64,000 bases of DNA from Bacillota bacterium (lineage in GTDB: Bacteria; Bacillota; Clostridia; Oscillospirales; Acutalibacteraceae), in contig JAEWYE010000031.1 of NCBI GenBank assembly GCA_023458755.1, positions 62,001 through 126,000 of the forward strand, written 5' to 3'. The translations under genes and the position numbers were made by a program. Of this stretch, positions 17,854 through 26,487 are shown piece after piece. The notes below the pieces were generated by a model. It had not been told where the DNA came from, searched no databases, and worked only from the letters and a program-made list of their open reading frames with translations. The number at the start of each line of letters is the position of its first letter. The stretch's first letter is position 1.

Positions 17854-18843
17854 ATGAGTAAAATTATCGGCAATGCACTCCCAAATATCCCTTGGCAAGA
17901 CAAGCCGCAGGACTGCACCGAACCGCTGTGGCGTTATACGCAGAATCCGATTATTGAGCGGAATGCGACGAAAAATTCCAACAGTATTTTCAACAGCGCG
18001 GTGGTACCGTTCGGCGACGGGTTTGCCGGTGTGTTCCGCTGTGACAGCCGTTCGGTAAGTATGGATATTTTTGCCGGTTTCAGCAATGACGGCATTCACT
18101 GGAAAATTGACAATACTCCCATTCATTTTGAGGGAAACACCGATGTGACAGCGCGCGAATATCGTTACGACCCGCGTGTATGCTTTATTGATGATCGTTA
18201 TTATATTACATGGTGCAACGGTTACCATGGGCCGACAATCGGTGTTGGTTATACCTTTGACTTTAAAACCTTCTATCAGCTTGAAAACGCGTTTTTGCCC
18301 TACAACCGCAACGGCGTACTGTTTCCGCGCAAAATAGACGGCATGTATGCCATGCTCAGCCGTCCGAGCGATACCGGTCATACACCTTTCGGTGATATTT
18401 TCTGCAGCAAGAGTCCGGACCTTACATTCTGGGGCAGACACCGCTGGGTAATGGGAACCATTAACGATGACCGCTCCGCCTGGCAGAGCAAAAAAGTCGG
18501 GCCTGGCCCGATTCCCATTGAAACGAGCGAAGGCTGGCTGCTGATTTATCACGGCGTGATCAATACCTGTAACGGCTTTGTGTACCGTGTGGGCTGTGCG
18601 CTGCTGGATATTGACGAACCGTGGAAGGTAAAGGCACGTTCCAGAAATTATATTCTGGCACCGCAAAAAATGTATGAATGCGTGGGCGATGTGCCGAATG
18701 TCACATTTCCGTGCGCTGCTCTTACGGATGCCGAAACCGGACGTATTGCACTGTATTACGGCTGTGCGGATACCGTAACCGGTTTGGCGTTTACAACCGT
18801 GGATACACTTTTGAACTATATGGAAGAATATCCGCTGAATTAA
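17854..18843 (+). CDS. GH130 family beta-mannoside phosphorylase
   Basis: This 329-residue five-bladed propeller protein has the GH130 catalytic Asp at residue 106 (YRYDPRVCF), FNSAVVPFGDGF, GVLFPRKIDG, VGPGPIPIE, LLIYHGV and a late YYGCADT. The family phosphorolyses beta-1,4-mannosides (for example mannosyl-N-acetylglucosamine or mannosyl-glucose) to mannose-1-phosphate and free sugar; a few members hydrolyse. There is no signal peptide. ATG 17854 is chosen because GAGG lies nine bases upstream and the length then matches the family; an in-frame extension to 17737 is A/T-rich with no site. With GH38 and GH20 beside it, Man-beta-1,4-GlcNAc from N-glycan cores is a reasonable substrate, by inference. 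Confidence 0.85.
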   Translation: MSKIIGNALPNIPWQDKPQDCTEPLWRYTQNPIIERNATKNSNSIFNSAVVPFGDGFAGVFRCDSRSVSMDIFAGFSNDGIHWKIDNTPIHFEGNTDVTAREYRYDPRVCFIDDRYYITWCNGYHGPTIGVGYTFDFKTFYQLENAFLPYNRNGVLFPRKIDGMYAMLSRPSDTGHTPFGDIFCSKSPDLTFWGRHRWVMGTINDDRSAWQSKKVGPGPIPIETSEGWLLIYHGVINTCNGFVYRVGCALLDIDEPWKVKARSRNYILAPQKMYECVGDVPNVTFPCAALTDAETGRIALYYGCADTVTGLAFTTVDTLLNYMEEYPLN

Positions 18844-18965
18844 ACAAGTTTTAAATGGAATACTTTTTTAATTCTATATCATGCTGCATATTAATTTTAT
18901 TGCATTCTAACTGTTTATTCGACAGATATTCTATATTTGTATAACAACTAAAGAAGGAGCAATTT

Positions 18966-21900
18966 ATGATTTTTGCGAAAGAGCGTGCGGAGGTTATCTG
19001 CGCACAACTGAAAAAATTTCAGAAGGTCAAAAAGTTTGAATTGACGCACTGGCAAATGAAAGAGGGCAATTTTCTGCGCCCAATGGACGCGGAACAGGCT
19101 CCCGCGGCGTGGCAGGCATTTGACAGCCGCACCATGCACTGGTACGGCCCGGATAAGCACTATTGGTTCCGCATTTCCTATACCGTTCCGGAAGAAGAAG
19201 CGGGGAAAGCACTGTGGATGGTTCTGCACACGCAAATTGAGGAATGGGACGACGGCAAAAATCCGCAGTTTCTTCTGTTTGTGGACAACGAAATCGTGCA
19301 GGGAATGGATATGAACCACCGCGAGGTTCTGCTTACCCGTTCTGCGGAAGCGGGACATACCTATCATTTCGACATTCAGTCCTACACCGGAACACTTCAC
19401 TCTGAGTTTCAGCTTTTGGGTGAAATCGCCGAAATCAGCGAATCGGTGCGCCAACTTTACTATGATATTCAAATCCCGCTTTGGGCGATGGACCGTATGG
19501 ACGCCAAGGATAAAACACGCATTGATATGGAAACGGTACTGAATGACACCGTCAATCTGCTTGACCTGCGTCAGGTGTATTCTGAGGTGTTCTATCAATC
19601 CGTTGACTGTGCGCATGACTATATTCAGAAGAAGCTGTATGAGGAAATGGGCGGCTACAACGAGGTGATCGCCTCCTGCATCGGTCACACTCATATTGAC
19701 GTGGCATGGTGGTGGACGGTTGCGCAGACCCGTGAAAAAGTGGCCCGCAGCTTTGCAACTGTTCTGAAGCTGATGGAAGAATACCCAGAATATAAATTTA
19801 TGTCCAGTCAGCCGCAGCTTTACGCGTTTTTAAAAGAACGTTATCCGGAATTGTACGCAAAAATCAAAGAGCGCGTTAAGGAAGGCCGCTGGGAGCCGGA
19901 AGGCGGCATGTGGCTGGAGGCCGACTGCAACCTGACCTCCGGTGAATCCCTCACCAGACAGTTTTTGTACGGCAAACGCTTCTTCAAGGAAGAATTCGGC
20001 GTGGAGAATCGTGTGCTTTGGCTGCCGGACGTGTTTGGTTATTCCGGCGCGCTGCCGCAGATTATGAAAAAATGCGGAATCGACTATTTTATGACCACCA
20101 AGCTTTCGTGGAACCAGTTTAACAAAGTGCCGAACGATACTCTTCTGTGGGAAGGTATTGACGGCAGTAAGGTGCTCACACACTTTATTTCTACGCTGGG
20201 CGTTGGACAGAGTACCGATAAATTCTTTACCACCTACAATGGCATGCTGCACCCGGATGCGATTATGGGCGGATGGGAACGCTATCAGAATAAGGAAATG
20301 AACAACGATATTCTCATTTCCTACGGTTACGGGGATGGCGGCGGCGGACCAACCAGAGAAATGCTCGAAACCGGCAACCGCATGGAAAAGGGTATCAAGG
20401 GTGTTCCGAAGGTGCGTCAGGCGTTTTCCGGAGAGTATTTCCGCGAGCTGGAAGCACGCGTAAAAGACAGCAAGCGTCTTTCCACTTGGACGGGTGAATT
20501 CTATTTTGAATATCACCGCGGAACCTATACCTCTATGGCACGCAACAAGCGCGCAAACCGCAAGAGCGAACTGATGCTGATGGATTTGGAGCTGTTCTCC
20601 GTCCTTGCGGAGGCATGTGGTGTTGCGTATCCGGCGGAGGAACTGGAAAAGATGTGGAAAACCGTTCTTCTGAATCAGTTCCACGATATTCTTCCCGGTT
20701 CGTCCATTCATGAGGTTTACGAAGTGACCAAAAAGGAATATGAAGAAATTCACGAAACCGGCACCAAGCTCATCCGTGAACGGGTTGCTGCTTTAACCGG
20801 CAAGGGCGACGCGGTTACGGTATACAATACCTTGGGCTTTACCCGTAATGACATTGTTGCGCTGGAAAACTGCGAAGCCAACGCGCTGACCGACGAATCC
20901 GGCAACATTTACCCCGTTCAGAAAACAGCGGACGGAGCGTACGTATATCTGACCGGCCTGCCATCCAAGGGCTTTAAAACCTACACAAAGGTCAATGCAC
21001 CAGCTTCCGTTTCTCCGTTTGTTCTCTCTGACAATACTGTGGAAACGCCTTATTATCAGATAAAGTTTGACGAGAACGGGAATATCGCTTCGCTGTTTGA
21101 CAAAGAGAACAGCCGCGAAGTGGTACAGCCGGGCAAATGTCTCAATCAGCTCCGTGTATTTGAAGACAAACCGATTTATTACGATAACTGGGATATCGAT
21201 ATTTTCTACCGTGAGAAGTATTGGGATGTCGATGATAAAACCAAGATGAACTGGCTGGAAAATGGGCCGGTCGAAGCCGTTTTGGAAATTGAACGCCCGT
21301 ATTCCAACTCCCTCATTCGCCAAAAAATCCATTTCTATGCCAATGCCAGACGCATTGATTTTGAAACCTATGTGGACTGGCACGAAAGTCAGCATGTGAT
21401 GAAGGTGCTGTTCCCGTGCGACGTGCATACGGATGAAGCGACCTTTGACATCCAGTTCGGCAATGTGACGCGCAAAACACACACCAACACCAGTTGGGAT
21501 ATGGCACGCTTTGAAAGCTGCGGACACAAGTGGGCGGATGTATCCGAGGGAGGATACGGTGTTGCTGTGCTGAATGACTGCAAATACGGTCATTCCGCAA
21601 ACGAGGGGGAACTTGACCTCACGCTTATTAAGTCCGGTATCGAGCCGAACGCAACCACCGACCAGGAAGAACATTTCTTCACCTATTCGCTCTATCCGCA
21701 CGCAGGCACCTGGCGCGAGTCCGATGTTCCGCAGGAAGCCTATAAGCTCAATCAGCCGGCTTTTGCGGCAAACGGCGGGAAAGCGGGTAAATCCTTCTCC
21801 TTTGCTTCCACCGATCATCAGAATGTCGTTTTGGAAACCGTAAAGAAAGCCGAAAACGGAAAAGGCATTATCCTGCGTGTTTACGAAAACCGCAATATGC

Positions 21901-22055
21901 GTACAAACGCGGTGCTTACCCTCGGCCGACAACTGAAAAAAGTCAGCGAATGTGATCTTCTGGAAAATGTAATTCGGGAAGTGCCATGTGAGGGCAGCAG
22001 TTTTCAGGCAGCCATTCTTCCTTATGAAATTAAAACCTTCCTTGTCGAACTTTAA
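18966..22055 (+). CDS. GH38 alpha-mannosidase
   Basis: This 1029-residue enzyme has a GH38 catalytic domain. Zinc-site motif HTHIDVAWWW lies at residues 241-250 and nucleophile Asp355 lies in WLPDVFGYSG. Other family marks are RWEPEGGMWLEADCNL, LNQFHDILPGSS and a large C-terminal beta-domain (from about residue 640). Length and order match cytoplasmic class II alpha-mannosidases, which release terminal alpha-mannose using zinc. No signal peptide is present, so it should work on imported glycans. GAAGGAGC lies before ATG 18966. It is 122 bases after the GH130 gene with no terminator between, suggesting coexpression. Confidence 0.95.
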   Translation: MIFAKERAEVICAQLKKFQKVKKFELTHWQMKEGNFLRPMDAEQAPAAWQAFDSRTMHWYGPDKHYWFRISYTVPEEEAGKALWMVLHTQIEEWDDGKNPQFLLFVDNEIVQGMDMNHREVLLTRSAEAGHTYHFDIQSYTGTLHSEFQLLGEIAEISESVRQLYYDIQIPLWAMDRMDAKDKTRIDMETVLNDTVNLLDLRQVYSEVFYQSVDCAHDYIQKKLYEEMGGYNEVIASCIGHTHIDVAWWWTVAQTREKVARSFATVLKLMEEYPEYKFMSSQPQLYAFLKERYPELYAKIKERVKEGRWEPEGGMWLEADCNLTSGESLTRQFLYGKRFFKEEFGVENRVLWLPDVFGYSGALPQIMKKCGIDYFMTTKLSWNQFNKVPNDTLLWEGIDGSKVLTHFISTLGVGQSTDKFFTTYNGMLHPDAIMGGWERYQNKEMNNDILISYGYGDGGGGPTREMLETGNRMEKGIKGVPKVRQAFSGEYFRELEARVKDSKRLSTWTGEFYFEYHRGTYTSMARNKRANRKSELMLMDLELFSVLAEACGVAYPAEELEKMWKTVLLNQFHDILPGSSIHEVYEVTKKEYEEIHETGTKLIRERVAALTGKGDAVTVYNTLGFTRNDIVALENCEANALTDESGNIYPVQKTADGAYVYLTGLPSKGFKTYTKVNAPASVSPFVLSDNTVETPYYQIKFDENGNIASLFDKENSREVVQPGKCLNQLRVFEDKPIYYDNWDIDIFYREKYWDVDDKTKMNWLENGPVEAVLEIERPYSNSLIRQKIHFYANARRIDFETYVDWHESQHVMKVLFPCDVHTDEATFDIQFGNVTRKTHTNTSWDMARFESCGHKWADVSEGGYGVAVLNDCKYGHSANEGELDLTLIKSGIEPNATTDQEEHFFTYSLYPHAGTWRESDVPQEAYKLNQPAFAANGGKAGKSFSFASTDHQNVVLETVKKAENGKGIILRVYENRNMRTNAVLTLGRQLKKVSECDLLENVIREVPCEGSSFQAAILPYEIKTFLVEL

Positions 22056-22077
22056 TTAAAGTTTTATATTTGGTGTG

Positions 22078-22128
22078 TTATCCGCTGTGTCTCTCCTAAT
22101 GAAATGAAAAGGAAAAGGCAGCGGATAA
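22078..22128 (+). other. Inverted repeat in the GH38-GH3 gap
   Basis: TTATCCGCTG (22078-22087) and CAGCGGATAA (22119-22128) form a perfect 10-bp stem with a 31-base loop and no T-run. It is more likely an RNA-stability structure or operator than a terminator. Confidence 0.5.
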
Positions 22129-22220
22129 TGCACGTTAAAACGGATTTTAGAATGGGGGATACCAGCCCGTGCACGGTTGATTTACGTATTCCCGGAAAAA
22201 TTGGAAAAGGATGAGCTTGT

Positions 22221-24491
22221 TTGAAACCATATCAAAACCCAAAACTTTCGACCCTTGCGCGTGCCCGTGATTTGCTTTCGCAAATGACCCTGCAGGAAAA
22301 GGTCGGCCAGTTAAACCAGAGGCTTTACGGGTTTTCCTGCTATGAGCGAAACGGGAGTGAAATCTGTCTTACGCGGGAATTTGAGGACGAAGCGGAACGG
22401 TACGGCGGAATGGGAGTACTTTACGGACTTTTCCGCGCGGACCCCTGGTCAAAACGGGATTATGAAAACGGAATTCCGCCGGAGCTAGCGCGCAAAGCGT
22501 ACAATACGGTACAGCACTGCGTGATAGAGCATTCACGCCTCGGCATTCCGGTCCTGATGAGCAGCGAGTGTCCGCACGGGCATCAGGCTTTAGGCGGCTA
22601 TCTTCTTCCGGTAAATCTTTGCGCGGGTGCGGCGTGGAACCCGGAGCTTCTGCGGCAGGCATATGCGGTTTGTGCGCGCCAACTCCGCACCATGGGTGTC
22701 GATCTCGCACTGATGTCCGTTCTGGATGTGCTGCGTGACCCGCGATGGGGACGCAGTGAAGAATGCTACAGTGAAGACCCGTATCTAAGCGCATGCCTTG
22801 CAGAGGCCGCTGTTACCGGATGTCAGGAAAACGGCGTGACGGCTGTGGCAAAGCATTTCTGCGCGCAGGGTGAATGCAAGGGTGGCGTGAACGCAAGCGC
22901 GGCTTCCATTGGCCCACGCGAACTGCGGGAAATTCATCTTCCACCGGCACAAGCCTGCTGTCGGGCAGGCGTAGGCGGAATCATGGCGGCATATAACGAA
23001 ATCGACGGAATACCCTGTCACGCAAACGCCGGACTGCTGCGAGGAATTCTTCGGGAAGAGTTCGGCTTTGACGGTATTGTCATGGCGGATGGCACCGCGG
23101 TCGACCGGCTGGATGTCGTGACCGGCGACAACGTAAAATCCGGTGCGGCGGCACTGCGCGCGGGTGTAGATGTCAGCCTTTGGGATACCGGCTTTTCCCT
23201 ACTGGAGGAGGCTGTGCAAAAGGGTTGCGTTTCAGAATCGGAGCTGAACGAAGCGGTGCTTCGCGTGTTAAAGCTGAAATTCGAACGCGGTCTTTTTGAA
23301 CATCCTTATCTGGATGAGACCATTCTGCTCGGCGAGTATTCCAGCCATAATCATCCGCAATCTCTGGAATTGGCAAGGCAGGGCGTTGTGCTTTTGAAAA
23401 ATGAGGGAAATCTGCTGCCGCTTTCGAGAGAAACGGGTAAACGGATTGCGGTCATTGGGCCAAATGCGGATGACCTTTACGCGCAGATGGGCGACTACAG
23501 TCCGCCAGTACACCCCGAATGCGGCGTTACGGTTCGTCAGGGACTGGAGCGTTTCTGCGGGGAGAGCCAAACTGTAAATTACGCGCGCGGCTGCGGAATT
23601 TTTGACGGTTCAGAGGAAGAAATGCGGCAAGCGGTCACGCTTGCCGGGCAAAGCGATATCGTCATTTTAGTGCTCGGCGGTTCTTCCAGCCGCTTTTCCG
23701 GTTCTAAATTTGACAAAAACGGAGCGGCTTTGGTGGAAGGCCCCCTGCAAATGGATTGCGGCGAAGGGGTTGATTGCGCGGATTTGCGCCTTTGCGGCAG
23801 GCAGGAGGAACTCTTCTCCCACATCGCGGAATTGGGCAAGCCGGTCATTACGGTGCTTATCGGCGGACGCCCGTATGCGGTTCCGGAAATTGCGGAGAAA
23901 AGTACTGCTTTTCTTACGGTATTCTATCCCGGCCCCATGGGTGGGCAGGCGATTGCGGAAATACTGCTTGGCATAACAGAGCCGGGTGGGAGGCTTCCAG
24001 CTTCCATGCCGCGCAGCAGCGGGCAGCTTCCGGTTTATTACAATTCCCGCAATTCTTATCACGCCATGGGGTACCACGATTTGCCGGATACGCCCCTGTT
24101 CGCTTTCGGCGATGGACTTTCCTATACGGAGTTTGTTTATGAAGATGTGCGGATATCCAACCAAGAACCTGCGGCGCACGAATTAAACGATGCGCCGGTT
24201 TTATGCACATTCATTGTCCGCAACATCGGCAAACGGGCGGGGTGGACGGTGCCTTCCCTTTACATTCAGGGGCTCTCCGGCTCCGTTGTGCGCAGAAGAA
24301 AAGAACTGCGCGCGTTTGATAAGCATTTTCTGAAAGCCGGGGAATCCGTTTCGGCTACATTTACACTCGGTTTTTCGGAGCTTGCCGTTTGGGATGCCGA
24401 TATGCATTTTACCGTGGAACCGGGCGATGTATCGCTGTTTTTAGAAGACGGTGGGAAAGTACTATGGCAGGGTACTCTTCATATACAGTGA
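22221..24491 (+). CDS. GH3 family beta-glycosidase
   Basis: This 756-residue enzyme has the GH3 N-terminal barrel (MTLQEKVGQLNQ, DPRWGRSEECYSEDP, VAKHF) with the nucleophile at Asp290 in VMADGTAVDRL. It has a C-terminal alpha/beta domain (VVLLKNEGNLLPL, VIGPNADD) and a fibronectin III-like tail (FAFGDGLSYTEF). The family includes beta-glucosidases, xylosidases and N-acetylglucosaminidases. The layout is that of the BglX/glucosidase branch, not the short NagZ type, so the true linkage is open. The start is TTG 22221 with AAAGG ten bases upstream; the ATG at 22211 is in another frame. There is no signal peptide, so action is probably intracellular. Confidence 0.92.
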   Translation: MKPYQNPKLSTLARARDLLSQMTLQEKVGQLNQRLYGFSCYERNGSEICLTREFEDEAERYGGMGVLYGLFRADPWSKRDYENGIPPELARKAYNTVQHCVIEHSRLGIPVLMSSECPHGHQALGGYLLPVNLCAGAAWNPELLRQAYAVCARQLRTMGVDLALMSVLDVLRDPRWGRSEECYSEDPYLSACLAEAAVTGCQENGVTAVAKHFCAQGECKGGVNASAASIGPRELREIHLPPAQACCRAGVGGIMAAYNEIDGIPCHANAGLLRGILREEFGFDGIVMADGTAVDRLDVVTGDNVKSGAAALRAGVDVSLWDTGFSLLEEAVQKGCVSESELNEAVLRVLKLKFERGLFEHPYLDETILLGEYSSHNHPQSLELARQGVVLLKNEGNLLPLSRETGKRIAVIGPNADDLYAQMGDYSPPVHPECGVTVRQGLERFCGESQTVNYARGCGIFDGSEEEMRQAVTLAGQSDIVILVLGGSSSRFSGSKFDKNGAALVEGPLQMDCGEGVDCADLRLCGRQEELFSHIAELGKPVITVLIGGRPYAVPEIAEKSTAFLTVFYPGPMGGQAIAEILLGITEPGGRLPASMPRSSGQLPVYYNSRNSYHAMGYHDLPDTPLFAFGDGLSYTEFVYEDVRISNQEPAAHELNDAPVLCTFIVRNIGKRAGWTVPSLYIQGLSGSVVRRRKELRAFDKHFLKAGESVSATFTLGFSELAVWDADMHFTVEPGDVSLFLEDGGKVLWQGTLHIQ

Positions 24492-24521
24492 TGATTTTTT
24501 ATCGGGAAAGAGGTTCTTGCA

Positions 24522-25373
24522 GTGAAATCGATGGATATTTTTCGTCGGGAAATTTTAGCGCCAGATAATGCCCGTAAATTTCTGAATGAAAAAGAATTTT
24601 CCGAATTTTGTTTGATACCGCAGGAGGAAAGGACGACATTTTTACAGGAACTAATCAGTCGGCCCATCGCCAGATTTACTGTAATCAATGAGCTTTACTT
24701 TCGTTCCAAATGGGCAGAGCTGATACGGTTCATCTATGGCAGCCGACCGATTACCCTCGTTGAGGTTGCGTCGGGTGATGCCGATATGATTCCGCAGGCG
24801 TTAGCTCGTTCCAATCCTTCCAGTACCTATATAACCGCAAATATGAACAAGCAGCTGAATGAAAGCTTACTTGTGAAAACACAAGGTTTGGATTTGAACA
24901 TCTCCTTAATCGATGACGATGCCATGCATTTAAATCGGTATATCAGCAGAAAAACTGCTGACCTCATAGCGTTTCAGCATGGAGTGAACGACGTGCTCCA
25001 GGCAATTCTCTGCACAGCCGCCGGGATAGATACTGTTTATTGCGATTGGATGGAATTGCTGCCGAAGATGATTCAGCTTTTGCAGCAAGAGATCGAACAA
25101 GGTACGCTCGAGCAAAACACGAAGCCCGTGTTTTTAAAGCTGATTGCGATTCTCATGGAAGAGCTGAAAGACGGCGGCATACTTGCAATCAGCCACTATA
25201 TGTTTCAGCTTGACTTGGACTGGGGATACCCCGCAGATTTGTTTGAAAATCTAATACCGATGATTCGTAAATGGTTTTCCGAGTTAGCGGGATGCGAAGA
25301 AATATTCTATGAACAGTTCAATCTGCAATGGTGGCTGTTTTTAAGAAAAACAACATTAAGGGAAGAACTGTGA
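24522..25373 (+). CDS. Putative SAM-dependent methyltransferase-like protein
   Basis: This is a 283-residue soluble protein of no family I recognise with certainty. It shows Rossmann methyltransferase hallmarks: TLVEVASGDADMIPQAL (motif I position, near residue 78), TYITANMNKQL and LIDDDAMHLNRY (acidic loop), then ADLIAFQHGVNDVLQ and a late GGILAISHYMF strand. The start is GTG 24522 with AGAGG eight bases upstream. Its stop lies one base before the start of the kinase gene, so the two are probably translated together. Being placed between glycosidases and a two-component system suggests it acts on a sugar or on regulation. The activity is unproven and the glycine motif is not canonical. Confidence 0.5.
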   Translation: MKSMDIFRREILAPDNARKFLNEKEFSEFCLIPQEERTTFLQELISRPIARFTVINELYFRSKWAELIRFIYGSRPITLVEVASGDADMIPQALARSNPSSTYITANMNKQLNESLLVKTQGLDLNISLIDDDAMHLNRYISRKTADLIAFQHGVNDVLQAILCTAAGIDTVYCDWMELLPKMIQLLQQEIEQGTLEQNTKPVFLKLIAILMEELKDGGILAISHYMFQLDLDWGYPADLFENLIPMIRKWFSELAGCEEIFYEQFNLQWWLFLRKTTLREEL

Positions 25374-25374
25374 A

Positions 25375-26358
25375 ATGAATACAGAATCAAGCTTATATAA
25401 AGAATTGACCGAGGATGAACGGAAAGCCGTTATTCAGACAAGCCTGCATACCAACCTGGCAACAGAAGTAACGCTACTGGATGGTGGAATGTTTAATACT
25501 ACTTATAGAATCCGCTATGGCGAACAGAAACGAGAGGCAGTCCTTCGGTGCGGCCCTGTGAATCGGCATCTTCTGATGACGTTTGAAAATAATTTGATGG
25601 AGGCGGAGAATTTCGTCTATCAGATCTGTGAGAAAATCGGAGTTCCCTGTTCCAAAGTGCTGGCTTGTGATACGACAAAACGTCTGATTAACCGAGACTA
25701 TATGATTGTGGAATATATTAAGAGCGTTCCGCTGTCAGATAAAAGCATCGGGCAGGAGCAAAAAGCAAAGCTGTATGCGCAAACTGGTAGCCTGATGAAA
25801 AAGTTTCATTCCGTTACCGGCGAAAAGTTCGGACGTATTTCCAACATTCTTTCCGGTATGGCTTTCGATTCTTGGTGGGACTATTTAGAATCCGAGATAA
25901 CGGATATTCTCGAAAAATCGAAACCGTACCGTGCGTTTTCAGAGCAGGAGGAAACACAGATTTTATATATTTTGAAAAAACACAAAGCATTGCTCAATGA
26001 AATTACAGTTCCTCATTTGGTGCATGCCGATTTGTGGGAAGGCAATGTATTAATCTGTGAACAGAGCTGCGAATACAATGTTGCGGCGATCATTGACATG
26101 GACAGGGCAGTATTCGGCGATGTCGATTTTGAACTTGCTACCGGATGGATGATCAACGAAGACTTTCTGAAAGGCTATGATCCGGACTTTGATTACGCAG
26201 CTTACCGTTCGGAAGACCGGACTATCCGCAGAAAAATTTACGGGATGCTGTTCTATCTGATTGAAGCGTATGTTGGTATTGCGGAGTATAATAACCTAGA
26301 CCAATATCGGCAGAATAAGAAATTGATTTTAGATTTGCTTCCAGAATTGATTGAGTAG
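25375..26358 (+). CDS. APH-fold phosphotransferase (sugar kinase candidate)
   Basis: This 327-residue protein has the aminoglycoside phosphotransferase fold: an N-lobe (LLDGGMFNTTYRIRYG, REAVLRCGP), the catalytic loop LVHADLWEGNVLI (H-x-D-x4-N near residue 218) and the metal-binding IIDMDRAVFGDVDFEL. The fold phosphorylates small molecules, including N-acetylhexosamine, choline, fructosamine and antibiotics. In this locus, a free amino sugar or mannose released by the glycosidases is the natural candidate, which would be NahK-like use. It follows the methyltransferase-like gene by one base. There is no membrane segment. Substrate assignment is inference. Confidence 0.75.
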   Translation: MNTESSLYKELTEDERKAVIQTSLHTNLATEVTLLDGGMFNTTYRIRYGEQKREAVLRCGPVNRHLLMTFENNLMEAENFVYQICEKIGVPCSKVLACDTTKRLINRDYMIVEYIKSVPLSDKSIGQEQKAKLYAQTGSLMKKFHSVTGEKFGRISNILSGMAFDSWWDYLESEITDILEKSKPYRAFSEQEETQILYILKKHKALLNEITVPHLVHADLWEGNVLICEQSCEYNVAAIIDMDRAVFGDVDFELATGWMINEDFLKGYDPDFDYAAYRSEDRTIRRKIYGMLFYLIEAYVGIAEYNNLDQYRQNKKLILDLLPELIE

Positions 26359-26487
26359 AGCTTCTTCTTTTGTCCTTACTGCTTCCGAACGGCAAAGTGC
26401 GGAATTATTTCTATTGTTTTATGAAACTTTGGGTTGCTGCCAATATGGTACAATAATAAAAACTTTGATAAGAACAGGACGGTATCC

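Noticed and set aside
19830..20753. Minus-strand frame of 307 codons
   Set aside because: Also antisense to GH38 and without start signals; a by-product of codon bias.
20793..21932. Minus-strand frame of 379 codons
   Set aside because: It is antisense to the GH38 alpha-mannosidase, which has full catalytic motifs; the antisense frame shows no recognisable domain.
25375..26358. Aminoglycoside resistance gene
   Set aside because: The fold is APH-like, but the position inside a glycan locus and coupling to a methyltransferase-like gene favour a metabolic kinase.
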